A stretch of 64,000 bases of DNA from Brienomyrus brachyistius (lineage: Eukaryota > Chordata > Actinopteri > Osteoglossiformes > Mormyridae): the NCBI RefSeq assembly GCF_023856365.1, contig NC_064549.1, forward strand, positions 12,487,249 through 12,551,248, in the 5' to 3' direction. Under the pieces are notes generated by a model. That model worked only from the letters and a program-made list of their open reading frames with translations. It was not told where the DNA came from and did no database searches. Every line of letters starts with the position of its first letter. Position 1 is the stretch's first letter. Of the stretch, positions 27,605-54,678 are shown piece by piece. A program made the translations under genes and the position numbers.

Positions 27605-30600
27605 GCCCTTCATTAATGAGAAACCAGACTGCAGTTTGCAGAAAAGATGTATGTTATTCACAGATGGACACCCATAAACTGAGAGATGAATGGTCTCTTA
27701 ATTATTTCCGTGGCTGTATCTTGTTTTTCAAATAAAACAAAAAGACTGAGTATTTCAAGCAGAATTATACAAGCAATTTAGAAAGTATTAATTGAATAAT
27801 TAATTGTGACTAATAACTGAATGAATAATAACGTAATAAATTTTAAATGTGATAAAATGAGAAAAGCATGGAAGTGTATTAGATTTTAATGAAGATATGA
27901 TGTGATAATAAAAGTAAAGACTGAGCACCAATAATAAAATGTTTTTGGTTAAATAATTATATGTGTGTGTGTGGGCATGTAAATATTACATTGTGGGGAC
28001 CAAATGTTCCCACAGTGTGATAAAAACCTGTTATATTGATGTTTTTTCGGTCCCCACAAGGGGAAACTCATTTTATAAAAAATAATTATGTATTTTGTTT
28101 GGTTAGTTATCGTTAAGCTTAGGGCTGGGTTGGGGTTAACAGCAGTAATTGGCTTCATTTGAATGTCAAATGAGTGAGCTGGGGGAATGTGGCAAGCCTG
28201 GGATCTGCTGCTCCTCCAGTATGGAAATGCTTTGCTTCTTACCACTGTGTCACAGTATGGAAACCAGGGGCTCATGCAAATAGGCAGGAGCGTGTGACCG
28301 TGGCAACCATGCGGAGACCACCACATTTACATGTTTACAGGCTTCCAAGCAAGCGGCCGGCGCTAAGCTCAAAGATAAGGCGGAGCTGTCATAACCAGAA
28401 GCAGGAAGACGAGGTGAGCTACTTCCTGTAATCTGTGAGCTACTCAACAGAATGAACAGTAGGGCAGCATTATGGGGCAGGGTGTAGGAACATAAAAGGA
28501 CACAGTGTGATTACAGGCTGTCTGAACTCACAAAAAGCAAACAGCGGCCATCTTTGGGATAGATACGCAAGGTGGAGGGCAGCTGAACTTTTCACAATAC
28601 AGGGAGGCTCTCAAATTCACACTAAAGATGGGTCTGAGAAGGTTGAGGTCGGTGTGGTTTCCTCTTTAACATTCACCTTCTTTACCAATAATTTCAGCTA
28701 CTTAAACACTGACTGATTTTTGTTCATTGCATTGTGTTCTGATGACTTGATGTTCTTCATCTAGGAGCCCAGAAGTGCCACTGGAATGTCAGCGAGGTCA
28801 TGCGGGTGAATTCTGGGTAATTCTGGTCCAGAGAGTACAAGTCCAGACCGGGATTTTGTTTCAACCAAGCAGTTAAGGAGTCACAGTCACAGAGTACTCA
28901 ACTGGTTGGTTGGAACAAAATCCCAGTCTGGATTTATACTTTCTGGACCTGAATTACCCAACTCTGAACATCAACCAATCCCTAACTTCACCGACCAAGA
29001 AATGGCATAGCTGCCATTTATTCAATTTAGGACCATGTCCATTGTTACCAATTTCCTCACATTTTTGTGAAAAGTATAATATAACAACAACCATTTCACA
29101 GCAAAGGGCTTGAACTTCTGCATGTTTCTGTTTTGCATTGAATAGAGGGCTCGGATGTTCCTGGAGACCGAGCAGAGATCCCACATGAGTCGTGCTGAGA
29201 GAGCAGAAATAGATACCAGGGTCCCATTTGCATCGTGGTCCTAATAGATTTATTTTTTTTAATAGAAAATACTTGAAAATAAAAAAAGACAAAAACAGCC
29301 TACGTCAATTAATCACGTAAACTTTCTCTTGAAAAGACAAGGCTTCCACCATGCAAAGCATACAGCCATTTGAGTACATGCAGGTCTCTGAGTTTACTCA
29401 CTTCAGAGGTCGCATTTTACTTACTGTTCATGCACGTTCAACATTTAGCCTTTCAGATCATTCAAAAAACATTTAAAATAGAAGTCGAATTCAGCATGTA
29501 CACAAAGCACCTTATGTAGACACACAACAGGACCTTAAATCCCATACCAACTATCTATATACCATATTACTGTACATGTTTTTATATCTCAAATCTTCTA
29601 TTCTGTTAAGCAAAAAATATACATACTTTCTTCTGACTGAATATATTGTTTGCTTTTCATTTAATAATTAATAATTATTTAAAATTCAGAATTGCTAATT
29701 GGTAGCACATTTCAGTTTACGTATAACTTTTAATTCAACTGTTAAGATGAGCATGACAATCCCACAGGCAGAGTAACCATCTGTCTCCCAAAACACAGCA
29801 GCACCCAGTTCAATAGACGGTCTGTGATTTCTGACATGGGAACTTTTCTCACCTGGCTGTTTGTCGTGAGATGGAGCTGGTTCCTCCGGCTCAGAGCTCA
29901 TTTTAATGTCTGCAATAACAAAAGCTGCTAATTTTACTAAATGGTCTCACAGAAACATCCTCCATCGGTAAACCCAGCTAATGAATTTAACTCCGACATT
30001 TTTTCAAAGAGACAGTTCCTGTTACAATATTCATAAGATTAGGGGTGTCCCCGTCTTCTGTTTGCATGGGATCTCTCTCACTCTCTCTCTGACATTCACT
30101 TTATCTGTAAGATTCAAATGTTCACATCTTCCCATATTTGTGCCAATGTATTAACCCCAATCAATCCTTTCTCATGATTTACCGATTAAGTCCATATTCA
30201 TAAAGTAGAGGAACAGTATGCAGACGGTTTGTTTTTACCTGTATAAAAAAGTGACCTTACAGGATCTTCCTTTCCTTCTTCCACTGCAGACAAGAAGGCA
30301 AAAATTCAAATTCTCTCAATACCCACTGAGGTAGAGAAGGTCTCGCTCCATCCTTTTCTCAGTGGTCACACCAGACTGATGAAGGACAATTTGCATGTGT
30401 CTCCAGATGCAGCCTATCCGTGTTTGACTATTTTGCATAAATCAGCAGTGGCTCCAGCTACATAATGTGAGTTTAACTGTGGTAGTCTATACTGTGGAAG
30501 TCTATACTGTGGTAGTCTATACTGTGGAAGTCTATACTGTGGAAGTCCATGCAGATGTACACATATGTTACATATTACAAGTGAACATCTACACCATGAA

Positions 30601-32001
30601 CAAATCCACCTATCTAAATGTGAAGGACTTCATATGTCCTGTATGCCCTACGAGGTTAACGGCAAGTGTGGAGAGGCATGCTTTTGAAATGTAACAGATT
30701 ACAAATGACTAGTTTCCATGTTAAAAATGTAATAAGTAATGTAATTGTTTTGATTATTTCATCAAAGTAATGTCATTTTTTTTTTTTTACATTAGATTAC
30801 TTTTGAATTCTTCTCTAGTAAATGTTTTAAAATGGGCAATAATTCCGAAAAGACTCTTTCTGGAAATATGCCAAAAGAAGATATTTCTGCATGGCGAAAA
30901 GGCGCAAAGAAAGAGGAAGGAAGAAATATTACACATATATAGCTTTTAACGAAAAAAACATACTCGGACGTAGCCCATTTGTAATTCCCCAACATTTTGA
31001 TTAGTGACTGTAATTTGATTATGTTGTTTCCCAGTAATTTTACCTAGTTATTCTCCAACACTGGTCAAGGCCTACCTGATTAAAGCCTAAACACAAAACA
31101 ATGCATCCCTCTGTGTAAATGTATGAGTGTGTGAAGATCATGCACAGACAACACATACAAGATTACATACCCTCTAAGGACTTTACATACACGGCAAACA
31201 CACAATGTGTTTTAAGATGTTTAAGATGTTTTAAATTTTGGTTCCACTTGAGAATCAACTAAACTACCTCTAGCTTTTGTTTTACGTCATCGAAGGGGAA
31301 ATAAGTTTGTTGAATGTGTTATCGTAGTATAGCTACACAAATACCAGACCGCACCAATAAAACAGAAATGCAGCGACATCTCTGTTCTACGTTTTGTTAT
31401 GACCCCTGACGTGTAACAAATACTGGCACCTAACAGGTTAAATTCTATCATTCCAGTTTAAACCACGTTACCCGAGTACTTCACCAGGTTAAATGGGTAT
31501 CTATTCCCAAGTATATGGGAAATCTGCTAAATAAACATCAATAAATATGGTAAATAATCAGTATAAAAGCTGGATGGGTGGAATATGACCGATTGCGTTA
31601 CATTTTTTTTTATCTATAACGCAACATCAAATAAAATCCTTACGTACCATGTCACGGTCATCATTGCACATATTCTTGAGAACTATCATATATTTCACAT
31701 CATCAGAAGTAGAAGACTTCATTAATCCCGGAGAAAATTGCTCAAACACCTGGGATATGAATCCATGACCGATGGTACGCGAGGGGGGAATCATACTTCC
31801 GCACTAACGAGAGGCTGGAAACATTTAACCAAACATTTAACAGCGCATTAAATAAATCAGATTTGCTAGCAAAATGGGTTCGCTGACACCTTTATAATCT
31901 ATTTAGTACGTTTACTAAATTTCTTTTGAACTGGTAGAATGTAATATCGCATTTTGTTATTTCTTACCTGTAGATGTGCACGGATAGTTTACCGTTACCA
32001 T
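20890..32001 (-). CDS. pou2f3: pou2f3 (Oct-11/Skn-1a) POU-homeodomain transcription factor
   Basis: POU2F3 is a nuclear octamer-binding activator that specifies tuft, taste and other chemosensory cells and keratinocyte programmes in vertebrates. Exons: 32001-31968, 29909-29853, 26529-26498, 26355-26254, 25648-25546, 23879-23791, 23701-23531, 23216-23075, 22292-22159, 21717-21556, a tail exon ending at 21125, and 20932-20890. Frame is continuous through 21556 (342 codons). Start [16 protein letters not shown] parallels human MVNLESMHTDIKMS. Then [40 protein letters not shown], the POU-specific domain (about 169-243) and the homeodomain (about 266-325). The C-terminus [13 protein letters not shown] resembles the human SWYRWNHSTYLH. 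Length is about 400 residues against 436 in human. The tail exon start (21258 or 21239) is unresolved. POU2F3-specific motifs and synteny separate it from POU2F1/2. A candidate AATAAA is at 20462-20457. Confidence 0.94.
21556..22292 (-). CDS. pou2f3: pou2f3 homeodomain exons
   Basis: Exon 22292-22159 encodes the linker and [20 protein letters not shown], ending RFMD. Exon 21717-21556 encodes [20 protein letters not shown] and the recognition helix [15 protein letters not shown], then [14 protein letters not shown]. The WFCNRRQ signature is the POU-class form of the homeodomain third helix (Cys at position 50), which contacts the AAAT half of the octamer. A copy of the hairpin MITE (21817-21969) lies in the 441-bp intron between them. 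Confidence 0.97.
21817..21969. mobile_element. hairpin MITE, copy F, between homeodomain exons
   Basis: Starts CAGTATCTCCCTATCTGG, ends GGACTGGGAAACACCACTG. Flanks CTCTACAC and CTGTACAC form a near-perfect 8-bp duplication if the end is placed at 21966. It has two internal units. It lies in the 441-bp pou2f3 intron that splits the homeodomain. Confidence 0.7.
23075..23879 (-). CDS. pou2f3: pou2f3 exons 6-8 (Gln-rich region and POU-specific domain)
   Basis: Exon 23879-23791 encodes [19 protein letters not shown]. Exon 23701-23531 encodes [20 protein letters not shown] and [16 protein letters not shown]. Exon 23216-23075 encodes [20 protein letters not shown] then [20 protein letters not shown]. 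The last two form the POU-specific domain, a helix-turn-helix that contacts the ATGC half of the octamer. The recognition segment [17 protein letters not shown] is intact. Confidence 0.96.
24154..25039 (-). mobile_element. Tc1/mariner-like element with broken transposase
   Basis: Ends share an imperfect inverted repeat (CACTATA... on the left; the right end read inward is CACTATATGGACAAAGGTAT). The minus-strand frame runs from ATG 24906 ([20 protein letters not shown]) through SSLL-like helix-turn-helix remains, [25 protein letters not shown] and [11 protein letters not shown]. Parts of the DDE core between these are missing and the frame is interrupted, so it is inactive. It lies between pou2f3 exons 5 and 6. 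Confidence 0.8.
25349..25373. repeat. ATCC tetranucleotide run
   Basis: About five ATCC units, the kind of tail often left by fish LINEs, but no LINE sequence adjoins it. Confidence 0.8.
25498..25545. repeat. AAT microsatellite abutting a pou2f3 donor site
   Basis: About 15 AAT units with a few ACT interruptions. On the minus strand it supplies the donor sequence GTTATTATT immediately after exon 25648-25546. Confidence 0.9.
25546..26529 (-). CDS. pou2f3: pou2f3 exons 3-5 (N-terminal activation region)
   Basis: Exons 26529-26498 ([10 protein letters not shown]), 26355-26254 ([20 protein letters not shown] and onward) and 25648-25546 ([16 protein letters not shown], then LLLSQAQG). These correspond to human NGLDFNRQIKTED and LHPLQQLVLVPGHLQSV. 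Exon 5 ends at a donor reading GTTATTATT, formed by the adjoining AAT microsatellite. That donor is a poor match to the consensus. Confidence 0.85.
26755..26917 (-). repeat. second, shorter copy of the 52-kb interspersed repeat
   Basis: ATCCATCCATTCTCTGAACCC, GTCCAGAGCCCAACCTGCAA and GGGAATAACCCAGGATGTGG follow the order of the 52240-52580 copy, ending in CAGGGCACACACACAC that has grown into a CA microsatellite (26878-26917). It lies in pou2f3 intron 2. Confidence 0.62.
27034..27718 (+). mobile_element. short Tc1-like element with duplicated 3' end
   Basis: Begins TACAGCCGTGGAAGAAATTA and ends with the inverted form (TAATTATTTCCGTGGCTGTA), inside a TA dinucleotide. The interior retains Tc1 transposase-like fragments ([38 protein letters not shown]) with stops. 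The 3' terminal segment occurs twice (27421-27562 and 27601-27718), separated by an AT microsatellite. It lies in pou2f3 intron 2. Confidence 0.72.
27567..27601. repeat. AT microsatellite inside a Tc1-like element
   Basis: About 17 AT units separating two copies of the element's 3' segment. Confidence 0.9.
27970..28075. repeat. small inverted repeat (GTGGGGACC motif)
   Basis: ACATTGTGGGGACCAAATGT on the left is partly mirrored by TCGGTCCCCACAAGG on the right. GTGGGGACC...GGTCCCCAC foldback sequences are widespread in fish genomes; the family is not assigned. Confidence 0.45.
28815..28959. mobile_element. 145-bp near-perfect palindromic MITE
   Basis: Two 54-base arms (28815-28868, 28906-28959) are inverted copies of each other with about eight differences, beginning GGGTAATTC and centred on a 37-base loop. 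Typical of a small foldback element. No flanking duplication was identified. Unrelated to the CAGTGTTTCCC family. Confidence 0.72.
29853..32001 (-). CDS. pou2f3: pou2f3 first two coding exons
   Basis: Exon 1 (32001-31968) begins ATG GTA ACG and ends ACAG before GTAAGA. Exon 2 (29909-29853) follows TTGCAG and ends CCAG before GTGAGA. Together they read [15 protein letters not shown] then [15 protein letters not shown], and the last G plus AT of exon 3 makes Asp. The DIKMS match to human and unbroken phase fix the start. An internal Met in exon 2 (29901) could serve a shorter isoform, as in mammals. Confidence 0.85.
30478..30548. repeat. 16-bp tandem repeat, about 4.5 copies
   Basis: Units of TGTGGTAGTCTATACT and TGTGGAAGTCTATACT alternate, in pou2f3 intron 1. 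Confidence 0.88.
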
Positions 32002-34405
32002 CTTTATATTTTATACTACATCATGGACCTAACAAAAAATAAACTTTAGAAAGATTGGGATGCGGCTTCCATCATGTGTCGGGAGGTGCGGCTGCGGGCG
32101 CCACAGGCAACTCCAGCGTGCGCACCTTATGATGCTGCTCTTCGACATCGGTCGTAATTTATTTACATGTGAATATGTCAAATATTTGTATATTCATCAG
32201 AAGCTGGGAAAGGCAGGGTCAAAGTCGGCTGTTTTATTGTTTATTTGGGCGAATCACCGGTAGGTACGAGGCGCACCTCGGCGGCAAGTCTCGCTGCTTA
32301 GATCCTCCGCTTCATAGGAAGGTACGTGCTCCGCACCTTTGGGCGCCTGCTGTACTTAGACAATTGCTGTGTTTTAACTTAAGTTGATTTTCCCCTCTTC
32401 ACAGTGCCATTACTGTGTTACAGAACAATTGTATTCATTTGTAACTAAAAATATAATCGGACGCTTGCTGCGGTATTGGTGCTTTCCAGTGGAAAGCTTT
32501 CGTCGTAGTTACATTATTTTTCAAAATAAGTTAAAGAGAAAACCATAATATAATCAATCAAACGCCTTTATTGTGTGCAGGACAACATATTTCTATGTAG
32601 ACATAAATAACGTTATACCTCCCGAATTACTTACTGTATTCGTCCTTTGTCCACATTTCAATATAAAAATAAACTTTCATTTTAGCTGCATGACGTATTA
32701 AGGCACCTGTAAGAAATTTCCGGAAGTGGCAGTTAATTGATATGATTTTAAAGAGCTTAGCATAAACAAAATTAAACATTTTAATAAATACCACTACATG
32801 TATAGCACTGCGTTACTCTTTTGTCAAACAGAACTCTAACAGATGAGGGGCATCAGACACTTAAAGTTATATATTTCTGTGACGCACAGACTCATTTCAT
32901 TCCTTCACAGAAACAGCAGGTGGCAGTGTTCTTCACTTAAGGCTTTCAGCATCATTAATCTGTTGAGAGGCACTGAGAGGCATATTTCACTCCTCAGAGG
33001 ACAAAGCCTAAAAAGGCATAGACTTGTGAAAATAAACTCACAATCCTGTCATTTCCCGCAATCGCATCAAAATTCCAAATCCCCTATGAGTGAAGGGCTC
33101 AGTTCTCATGATTGACAGAGTAATGCATTCTTTGGTTTCAATTAAATCCCTGAAATGGAAAGAAACTTGCGTGGCTAAGAAAAGTAATGCCTTTAGCTGA
33201 ATACGTGCAAGAAAATGCAGTATCCCAAACAATAAGCATGCATGGGCAGGCAACTGAATTCCCTTTCGAGGAGAAGACTTATCTGAAGGTCTTATCTGAA
33301 GTGGCCCAAGTTTCTATTTGGGAAGGAGATCAAACAGTAAAGCTGCCCAAAACTGCGGTCACCAGCACATAGTCACCAAAAACTATAAGATCACCCAGAC
33401 AATGGCACATAACACAAATCCCACCTATGAACATGTAAAAGCGAAACAGCTTGCTGAAAACGAGAAATTTCACACCCATTTTAATTCACGTCAGACTTGG
33501 TCCTGCTCATCTTATGTCACACTCAGCCATACACACTCACTCTCTCTCTAAACTCTACATCCTCAACTATGCTTCAACTATATAAATATGCTATTCAATG
33601 GGATTAAAATGAGCTGCAATGAGTCTCAGCTGTGTGTTATAAGCTAAAAGCCTCCAGACCTGCTCACACATTTGGGATACAGGGGGGCCGTGATGACATC
33701 ACAGGCTGATGACGGAGGTCCCGCCTTCCTCCCGCTTTCCCTGCTCAGCTGGTCATTTCCTGAAATAATTCCTCTTTATAATTTACCTCTATACAACAGA
33801 AAATCTGTGACAATCCAATGGAGGAAACTACAGAAAACTTCTGTTTGTCAATTGATTATCTGTATTAAATAAGTAATGAAGGTGTTCTATATCTGCAAGC
33901 ATGGAGATGGGGGGGGGGGTGTGGAATTCTCCTGCTGTAGCGACCCTAATGAGCACGCACCAATCAGGCGAGCGCTACATCATAGGTGCACATCGATACA
34001 CTGCCAGACTGCACTCTAATGCTGCCCTATTGGTCCCAGGCGGGCTTTTCTCCTCCTAAATTAAGACAAACTGGCACTCTGTATCATCACATCCCATCTT
34101 CAGGAAAACACTAACGACCCCACAGAGTGAAACCAGTCAATCAGATGTTTTGCAGACATGAAGCTGCTAACCTGATTCACACCAAGGGATTTCAACAGTC
34201 CTTACAACAATCTTTCCTTCTCAGAGGAACAGGAATTTGACTGCGTCAGTCACAGATACAAGCTGCCATGTCTGTGTGTAATATTACTATTTGCCACAAG
34301 GGGGCAGTATAGAGCCCCAATGCCAGCCCATGTAGAAATGAATGCGGCAGGCTGCTGGAGGACAAGACACTAGAGTGGGGCTGCAGTGGACCTCTGGCAG
34401 TGCGT
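32002..34405. other. pou2f3 upstream / oaf 3' flank
   Basis: Contains the pou2f3 5' flank, with a TATAAAATATAAAG run directly before the start codon and a GC-rich patch near 32060-32130 that may be promoter, followed by the oaf 3' untranslated region and flank. No transcription start is fixed. Open frames in 32.8-33.9 kb show no conserved motif. Confidence 0.4.
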
Positions 34406-49980
<15,575 letters not shown>

Positions 49981-50679
49981 GCTAAGTTGTAAAATAAACG
50001 TTAAATAAAGGTTCAACGCTTATGTCTAGAGGCACTTGAAAACGCATTGCATTATGGCGATCGGCAATTTTTATTCGATTAACAGAGGAACCAATAAGCA
50101 CTGAGTCGAACTGAACTCCAGTCGTCGGTCCACTTCTTACAGTTAGTAGGTGCTTTTAAATGACCTTATATGCATTTAACTAAGGTTCCCTGGAGAATGT
50201 CAGAAAACAGCAACGGGGGAGAGATAAGGTGATTACATGGGGGCACTAAGGGAAAACACAGCTTTAAACGAAACCGTATGGCAGGGATCCCGTTGGAAGT
50301 TTACAAACAAACACAAGAGAAATATAAAATGATTCTTTGTCCCAGTGATCCCACATTCGTTTACATTTAGCAGAAAAAAACAGAAATGTTTTGATGTGAC
50401 ATATCAGCTAGTCTTTGTGACAATCAGTCTGGCACATTAAACGGCCCATTACCTCTGTGGATGTGGGGGAATTTCCTTGATCTTGGCCTCTTCTGATGGT
50501 TTATCTGCAATAAGGCACATGTTGGGTGGCCTGACAGAGGGACCGCAGGCCCAGGTGGGACAGAGGAACCAACCGTATTGCTGCTGTTTGGGGCCCACAG
50601 AATGGCAGAATGTAAGCAGCTGTGAATGAGTTTGATTTTTGCTGGTTGGGGATGCATTCTATTTGCTGACCTGTGGTAA

Positions 50680-50965
50680 ACGTAGTGAACTCCACTGAAT
50701 TGGGGAATGTCTTCTGACTGGAGGAGAACTCCAAAGAATGAAGCAAAGTCTACTGAATGAAAGGATATCTAGTGAATGGAGGGAACCCTACTGAATAGAT
50801 GGAACTCCCCTGTATGGAGGGAACTCTACTGAATGTCGGGAATTATTGAAAGGATGGAACACTGAGAAGAATCTGACTGAATGAAGGAAACTACTGAATT
50901 GAGGAAAGTACTTAATGAATAGAATTCTATTAAATGAAGGAAACTCTACTGGATGAAGGATCTCT
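50680..50965. repeat. degenerate tandem array, unit about 24 bp
   Basis: Repeated variants of GGAACTCTACTGAATGAA run for nearly 300 bases, with heavy divergence between units. Non-coding. Confidence 0.7.
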
Positions 50966-51839
50966 TGACTAGAGAGAAATGTACAGAATGCAGACAGCCC
51001 TACCACAGTCTCTGCTAATGCTCGTTGTGTTAGCTTTCCTCCACTGTAATCACTGAAGCGAAACACTGAACACTATATGTTTGTGGTTGTGTTTATCTCC
51101 ATCTAGGTTATATGCTTTATATATCATTCTGAGTAATTTATACATCCTATAAAAACTGCAGGCTTCTTAACATAGAATCCATCAAAAACAAATAAAACAT
51201 TTACACTTTAATTTGTGTGCAGAGTGGCTGATAAATGGTCTAACAGAAATACGTTCAGTCCACATATTATTAATTCATTCTTCTTTGAGACAATACTGAA
51301 TGCCAAACCTGCAGAAGTCACGTGGCTTTGTGAGTCACAAAACGAGTCGAGCGCTTTAATCATTAACCAAATACTCAACAATCTGCATATACAGCATATT
51401 ATAGGGCAATGGACCTGATCATTCTGACGGTCATAGTTACCTGACACAGGAGTGCTCACCTTTATTCTGCAGTAAGCGCTGCTGTGTTTGACAAGCATAT
51501 TATGCCCATTAAAAGCAGGCAACAGCCACCCAACTGGCGGTTGATTCGTCGATTCCAATTGACATAGGTAACATATTTTTACAGTGAGACTATCAATGTT
51601 CCACAGAAGGAATATGAAATACATTCACTGGTACCAGAGGAAGTTTCACATTTCTGAGAACAATATAAAAATCCATAAATCTGGCCATGTGATATGGTAG
51701 AGACCATGGCTTGAGAGAATTGTGGAGTTGTGGGTTAGGGATTGTTTTCTGTAGGTTGTAGAGAAGTGTGGGATCACGTCCTTATTTATGAAGCTTGTAC
51801 TCTGTTGAAACTCACACTCTGATAGTGTTTGGCAGGATT

Positions 51840-51892
51840 TGGTTAAAGTGGTCATTTTGATTAACGTGGTCATTTTGGTTAGCGTGGTCATG
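51840..51892. repeat. 18-bp tandem repeat, about three copies
   Basis: GTGGTCATTTTGATTAAC and close variants. Confidence 0.8.
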
Positions 51893-52077
51893 TGACTAGA
51901 GAGATGCCATTTCTAATCACAAGGGTTACAGCTCCAATCATCTGTTTTTCCTCTGACTTCCTAACAGTCAATCTAGCAGTAGAAATGGGAAATAAGTAAG
52001 ACCAAGTGATGTAAATGACATCACTTGTGATGGCTGTCATCTTTGCACAGTTTTTTCCAGGTTTAAGCTTCACACTG

Positions 52078-52129
52078 CCTGTAGGCAGTCCTTACTGAGT
52101 TATCCTGTAGGCAGTCCTTACTGAGTTAT
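52078..52129. repeat. 26-bp perfect tandem duplication
   Basis: CCTGTAGGCAGTCCTTACTG plus AGTTAT occurs twice in a row without differences. Confidence 0.93.
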
Positions 52130-52239
52130 GCTTACTTTCCCTGACAGTTAATGAGCATGTTCATTCACAATGTGAAACAGGGTCACATGATAAGAGACAT
52201 TGGATCATTGCGTGCTCCACGTCTTCCTGCTGTAGAATG

Positions 52240-52580
52240 CTCCCGATCCATCCATCCATCCATTTTCCAAACCGCTTATCCAACTGGGTTGAGGGGGGTC
52301 TGGAGCCTATCACGGAAGCAATGGGCACGATGCAGGGAACAACCCAGGATGGGGGGCCAGCCCATCGCAGGGCACACTCACACACCATTCACACACACCA
52401 GCAACTCCTCAGCATGTTTTTGGACTGTGGGAGGAAACCGGAGTACCCGGAGGAAACCCCACGACGACATGAGGAGAACATGCAAACTCCACACACATGC
52501 AACCCAGGCGGAGACTCGAACCCGGGTCCCAGAGGTGTGAGGCAACAGTGCTAACCACTGCACCACCATGCCTCCCCGCT
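52240..52580 (-). repeat. fish interspersed repeat (LINE 3'-end or SINE type)
   Basis: Begins with ATCCATCCATCC, then CAAACCGCTTATCC, GGAGCCTATCACGGAAGCAA, GGGAACAACCCAGGATGGGG, CAGCATGTTTTTGGACTGTG, and ends GTGCTAACCACTGCACCACC. I recognise this as a very common fish genome repeat. The simple-repeat end at the left implies insertion on the minus strand. The exact family is not assigned. Confidence 0.65.
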
Positions 52581-53002
52581 CCTGATCCGTCTCCATGCAT
52601 ATGCAGATACCAACGTCATTACACAATAAGGGCTTGTAGAAACAACATCAGCAAGGTAGTGAGTTGGTTCATTGTGTTGTTTTTCCAAAGATAGTTCTAT
52701 GCGCATTTTTTTGAAGGAATCTACTTTTCGATTGGTCCAGGTAGTGAGAGTGTATGACTTAAGCCATTGGCCCTTTGAAGTCTCCAAACCCCCCACTGAT
52801 CCAGCTGTTAGCTCCATGTCTCCTGCAAATGGTTTGCAGATGGCAGGGCTCAGTTAATCTGAGGTTTCACAGGAATGGATGAAAAAGGCCAGAAGTTGTC
52901 TGTAATGATGGTTTGTGAGAAACCATACCAGCCCCAGCGAAACTCCCTACTGAGTGTAGGAGCTCTAGGCCATGAATATAAATAGTCTTGTTTGGAGAAT
53001 GA

Positions 53003-53006
53003 ATGT

Positions 53007-53045
<39 letters not shown>
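53003..53045. repeat. GT microsatellite
   Basis: About 20 GT units with an AT interruption, followed by a G-rich stretch. Confidence 0.9.
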
Positions 53046-53047
<2 letters not shown>

Positions 53048-54611
53048 GAGGGGGTGGGGTGGGGTGGAGGAGGGCTGATCTGAAAAGTCTCTCCTGTGGG
53101 AGACCTCAATGAAATCTAAAGGAGTATCTGATGAAGTTAGCATCTTCTTTCCAGAAGATGAAGATATCTAGTTTCTTGAAGATCATCTTCTCTAAAGATC
53201 ATCTATCTCACTCGTTATACAAGGCCAAAGCACGTTTTGTAAAATAGCCTCCCATTCTACATAGTACGTTTGTATTTGTCTTAGACCTTTCATGACACGG
53301 AAGCATACACATCCAGAGCAGCTGTTTCCCGCACGTCTGAAAATCACCCCTGGTGAAACATGAAACTCACAAGCAGGATCACACACTAGAAACAAACCGA
53401 TCAATTCATGTCCGGTCTGTTTTGCATAGAACCATCCAGCCTTTGGTCTGTCAGAAACCGTTTGTAATGTCGCGGTACACATTTATGCTTGAATTTGCCA
53501 AGAAACCTTCATATATCAAATACTGGGCGCTTTGCCTGCACATCAGATGAAGATGAAGGTATTCTGCACTGTTGCTAGGAGAGACAGATATAACAATAGG
53601 CATTCTTGTTTAGGCTCCATCCATGACCATTTTTAACCAAAATGATCAGGATAGACAAACTAACTCCTCTGTCCAGGCACTAAAGATTCATGCCACTGGG
53701 TCTATAGGTGGGTGTGGTAGCCAAACATTGGGTTTGGTTTTACAATGTTTCAAAGTCTTCGAATCCAGTCACACAGAAGTCATGTTCCATGTAAGACCAC
53801 AGTTCTGATCACAGTATTTATTGTTTCCCAAAGCTGTTGTTTAATTCTGCTTAGCTCTGTGAACCTATCAGCACCACAGTGTTCAAATATAGTTTGTGTC
53901 CAACATAATATTAAACTATATAATGATCTCTACTGCATTGGACTCCGCTCACGCTTACAGCTGTATTGGCAAATATGAATCATATTTAGTCCAAGCATTA
54001 GAATGAGGATCAGTATTGACCTCCACATACTCCTTTCAGGCCTTTGTGTTTTATACTCTCATTCCTTTACTTTTAGTCTTCATACACTCTGCTTCACACC
54101 ATTTCCAAAATTAGCAATAATTAGTTATCAAAATTCTTCTTTCAAGCCGCACAGACACACAAACAATAAACACAGAAATATCTGCACACAAATATATGCA
54201 AAGAATATATCTGTTTAAATGGGTTTTTCTGCAGATCTGCCAGCCCATGTTTACATTCCCAGTGTTAATAGCCAGGAAATGCTAATGCAACATTGTGAAA
54301 GCTTCTTAATGTCAGCTGCTTTCATAAGCCTCTGCTGTGTGCATTTAAAATGCTCAATTGCATCTGTACAGTCAGTAAATAGTGAAATCACACTTCTTTG
54401 TAGCCTGTTTACATAGAACATGCCTTTGTTTACCTACATTAGATTTCCATTTGGAAGTCCAGCTTGCCTGGTTTCATTTGAGAAGGATTCCGTACCAGGT
54501 ACTGGATCAAACAAAATCATTTAATAGTGATAATGCGTTAGCTTTAATCAGACACAGCTCTGCTGGAGAATAGCTAAATAGCTGAGGAACCCATTGCAGA
54601 AATAAATAGAA

Positions 54612-54612
54612 A

Positions 54613-54678
<66 letters not shown>
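54612..54678. repeat. GATA microsatellite, about 16 units
   Basis: Uninterrupted AGAT units in the oaf to PDE9A-like interval. Confidence 0.95.

Noticed and set aside
29150..29240. Possible extra pou2f3 exon
   Set aside because: Sequence is not repeat-like but has no in-frame match to POU2F3, and exons 2 and 3 already join in phase without it.
52151..52554. Plus-strand open frames of 105-129 codons
   Set aside because: They lie over a common fish interspersed repeat.
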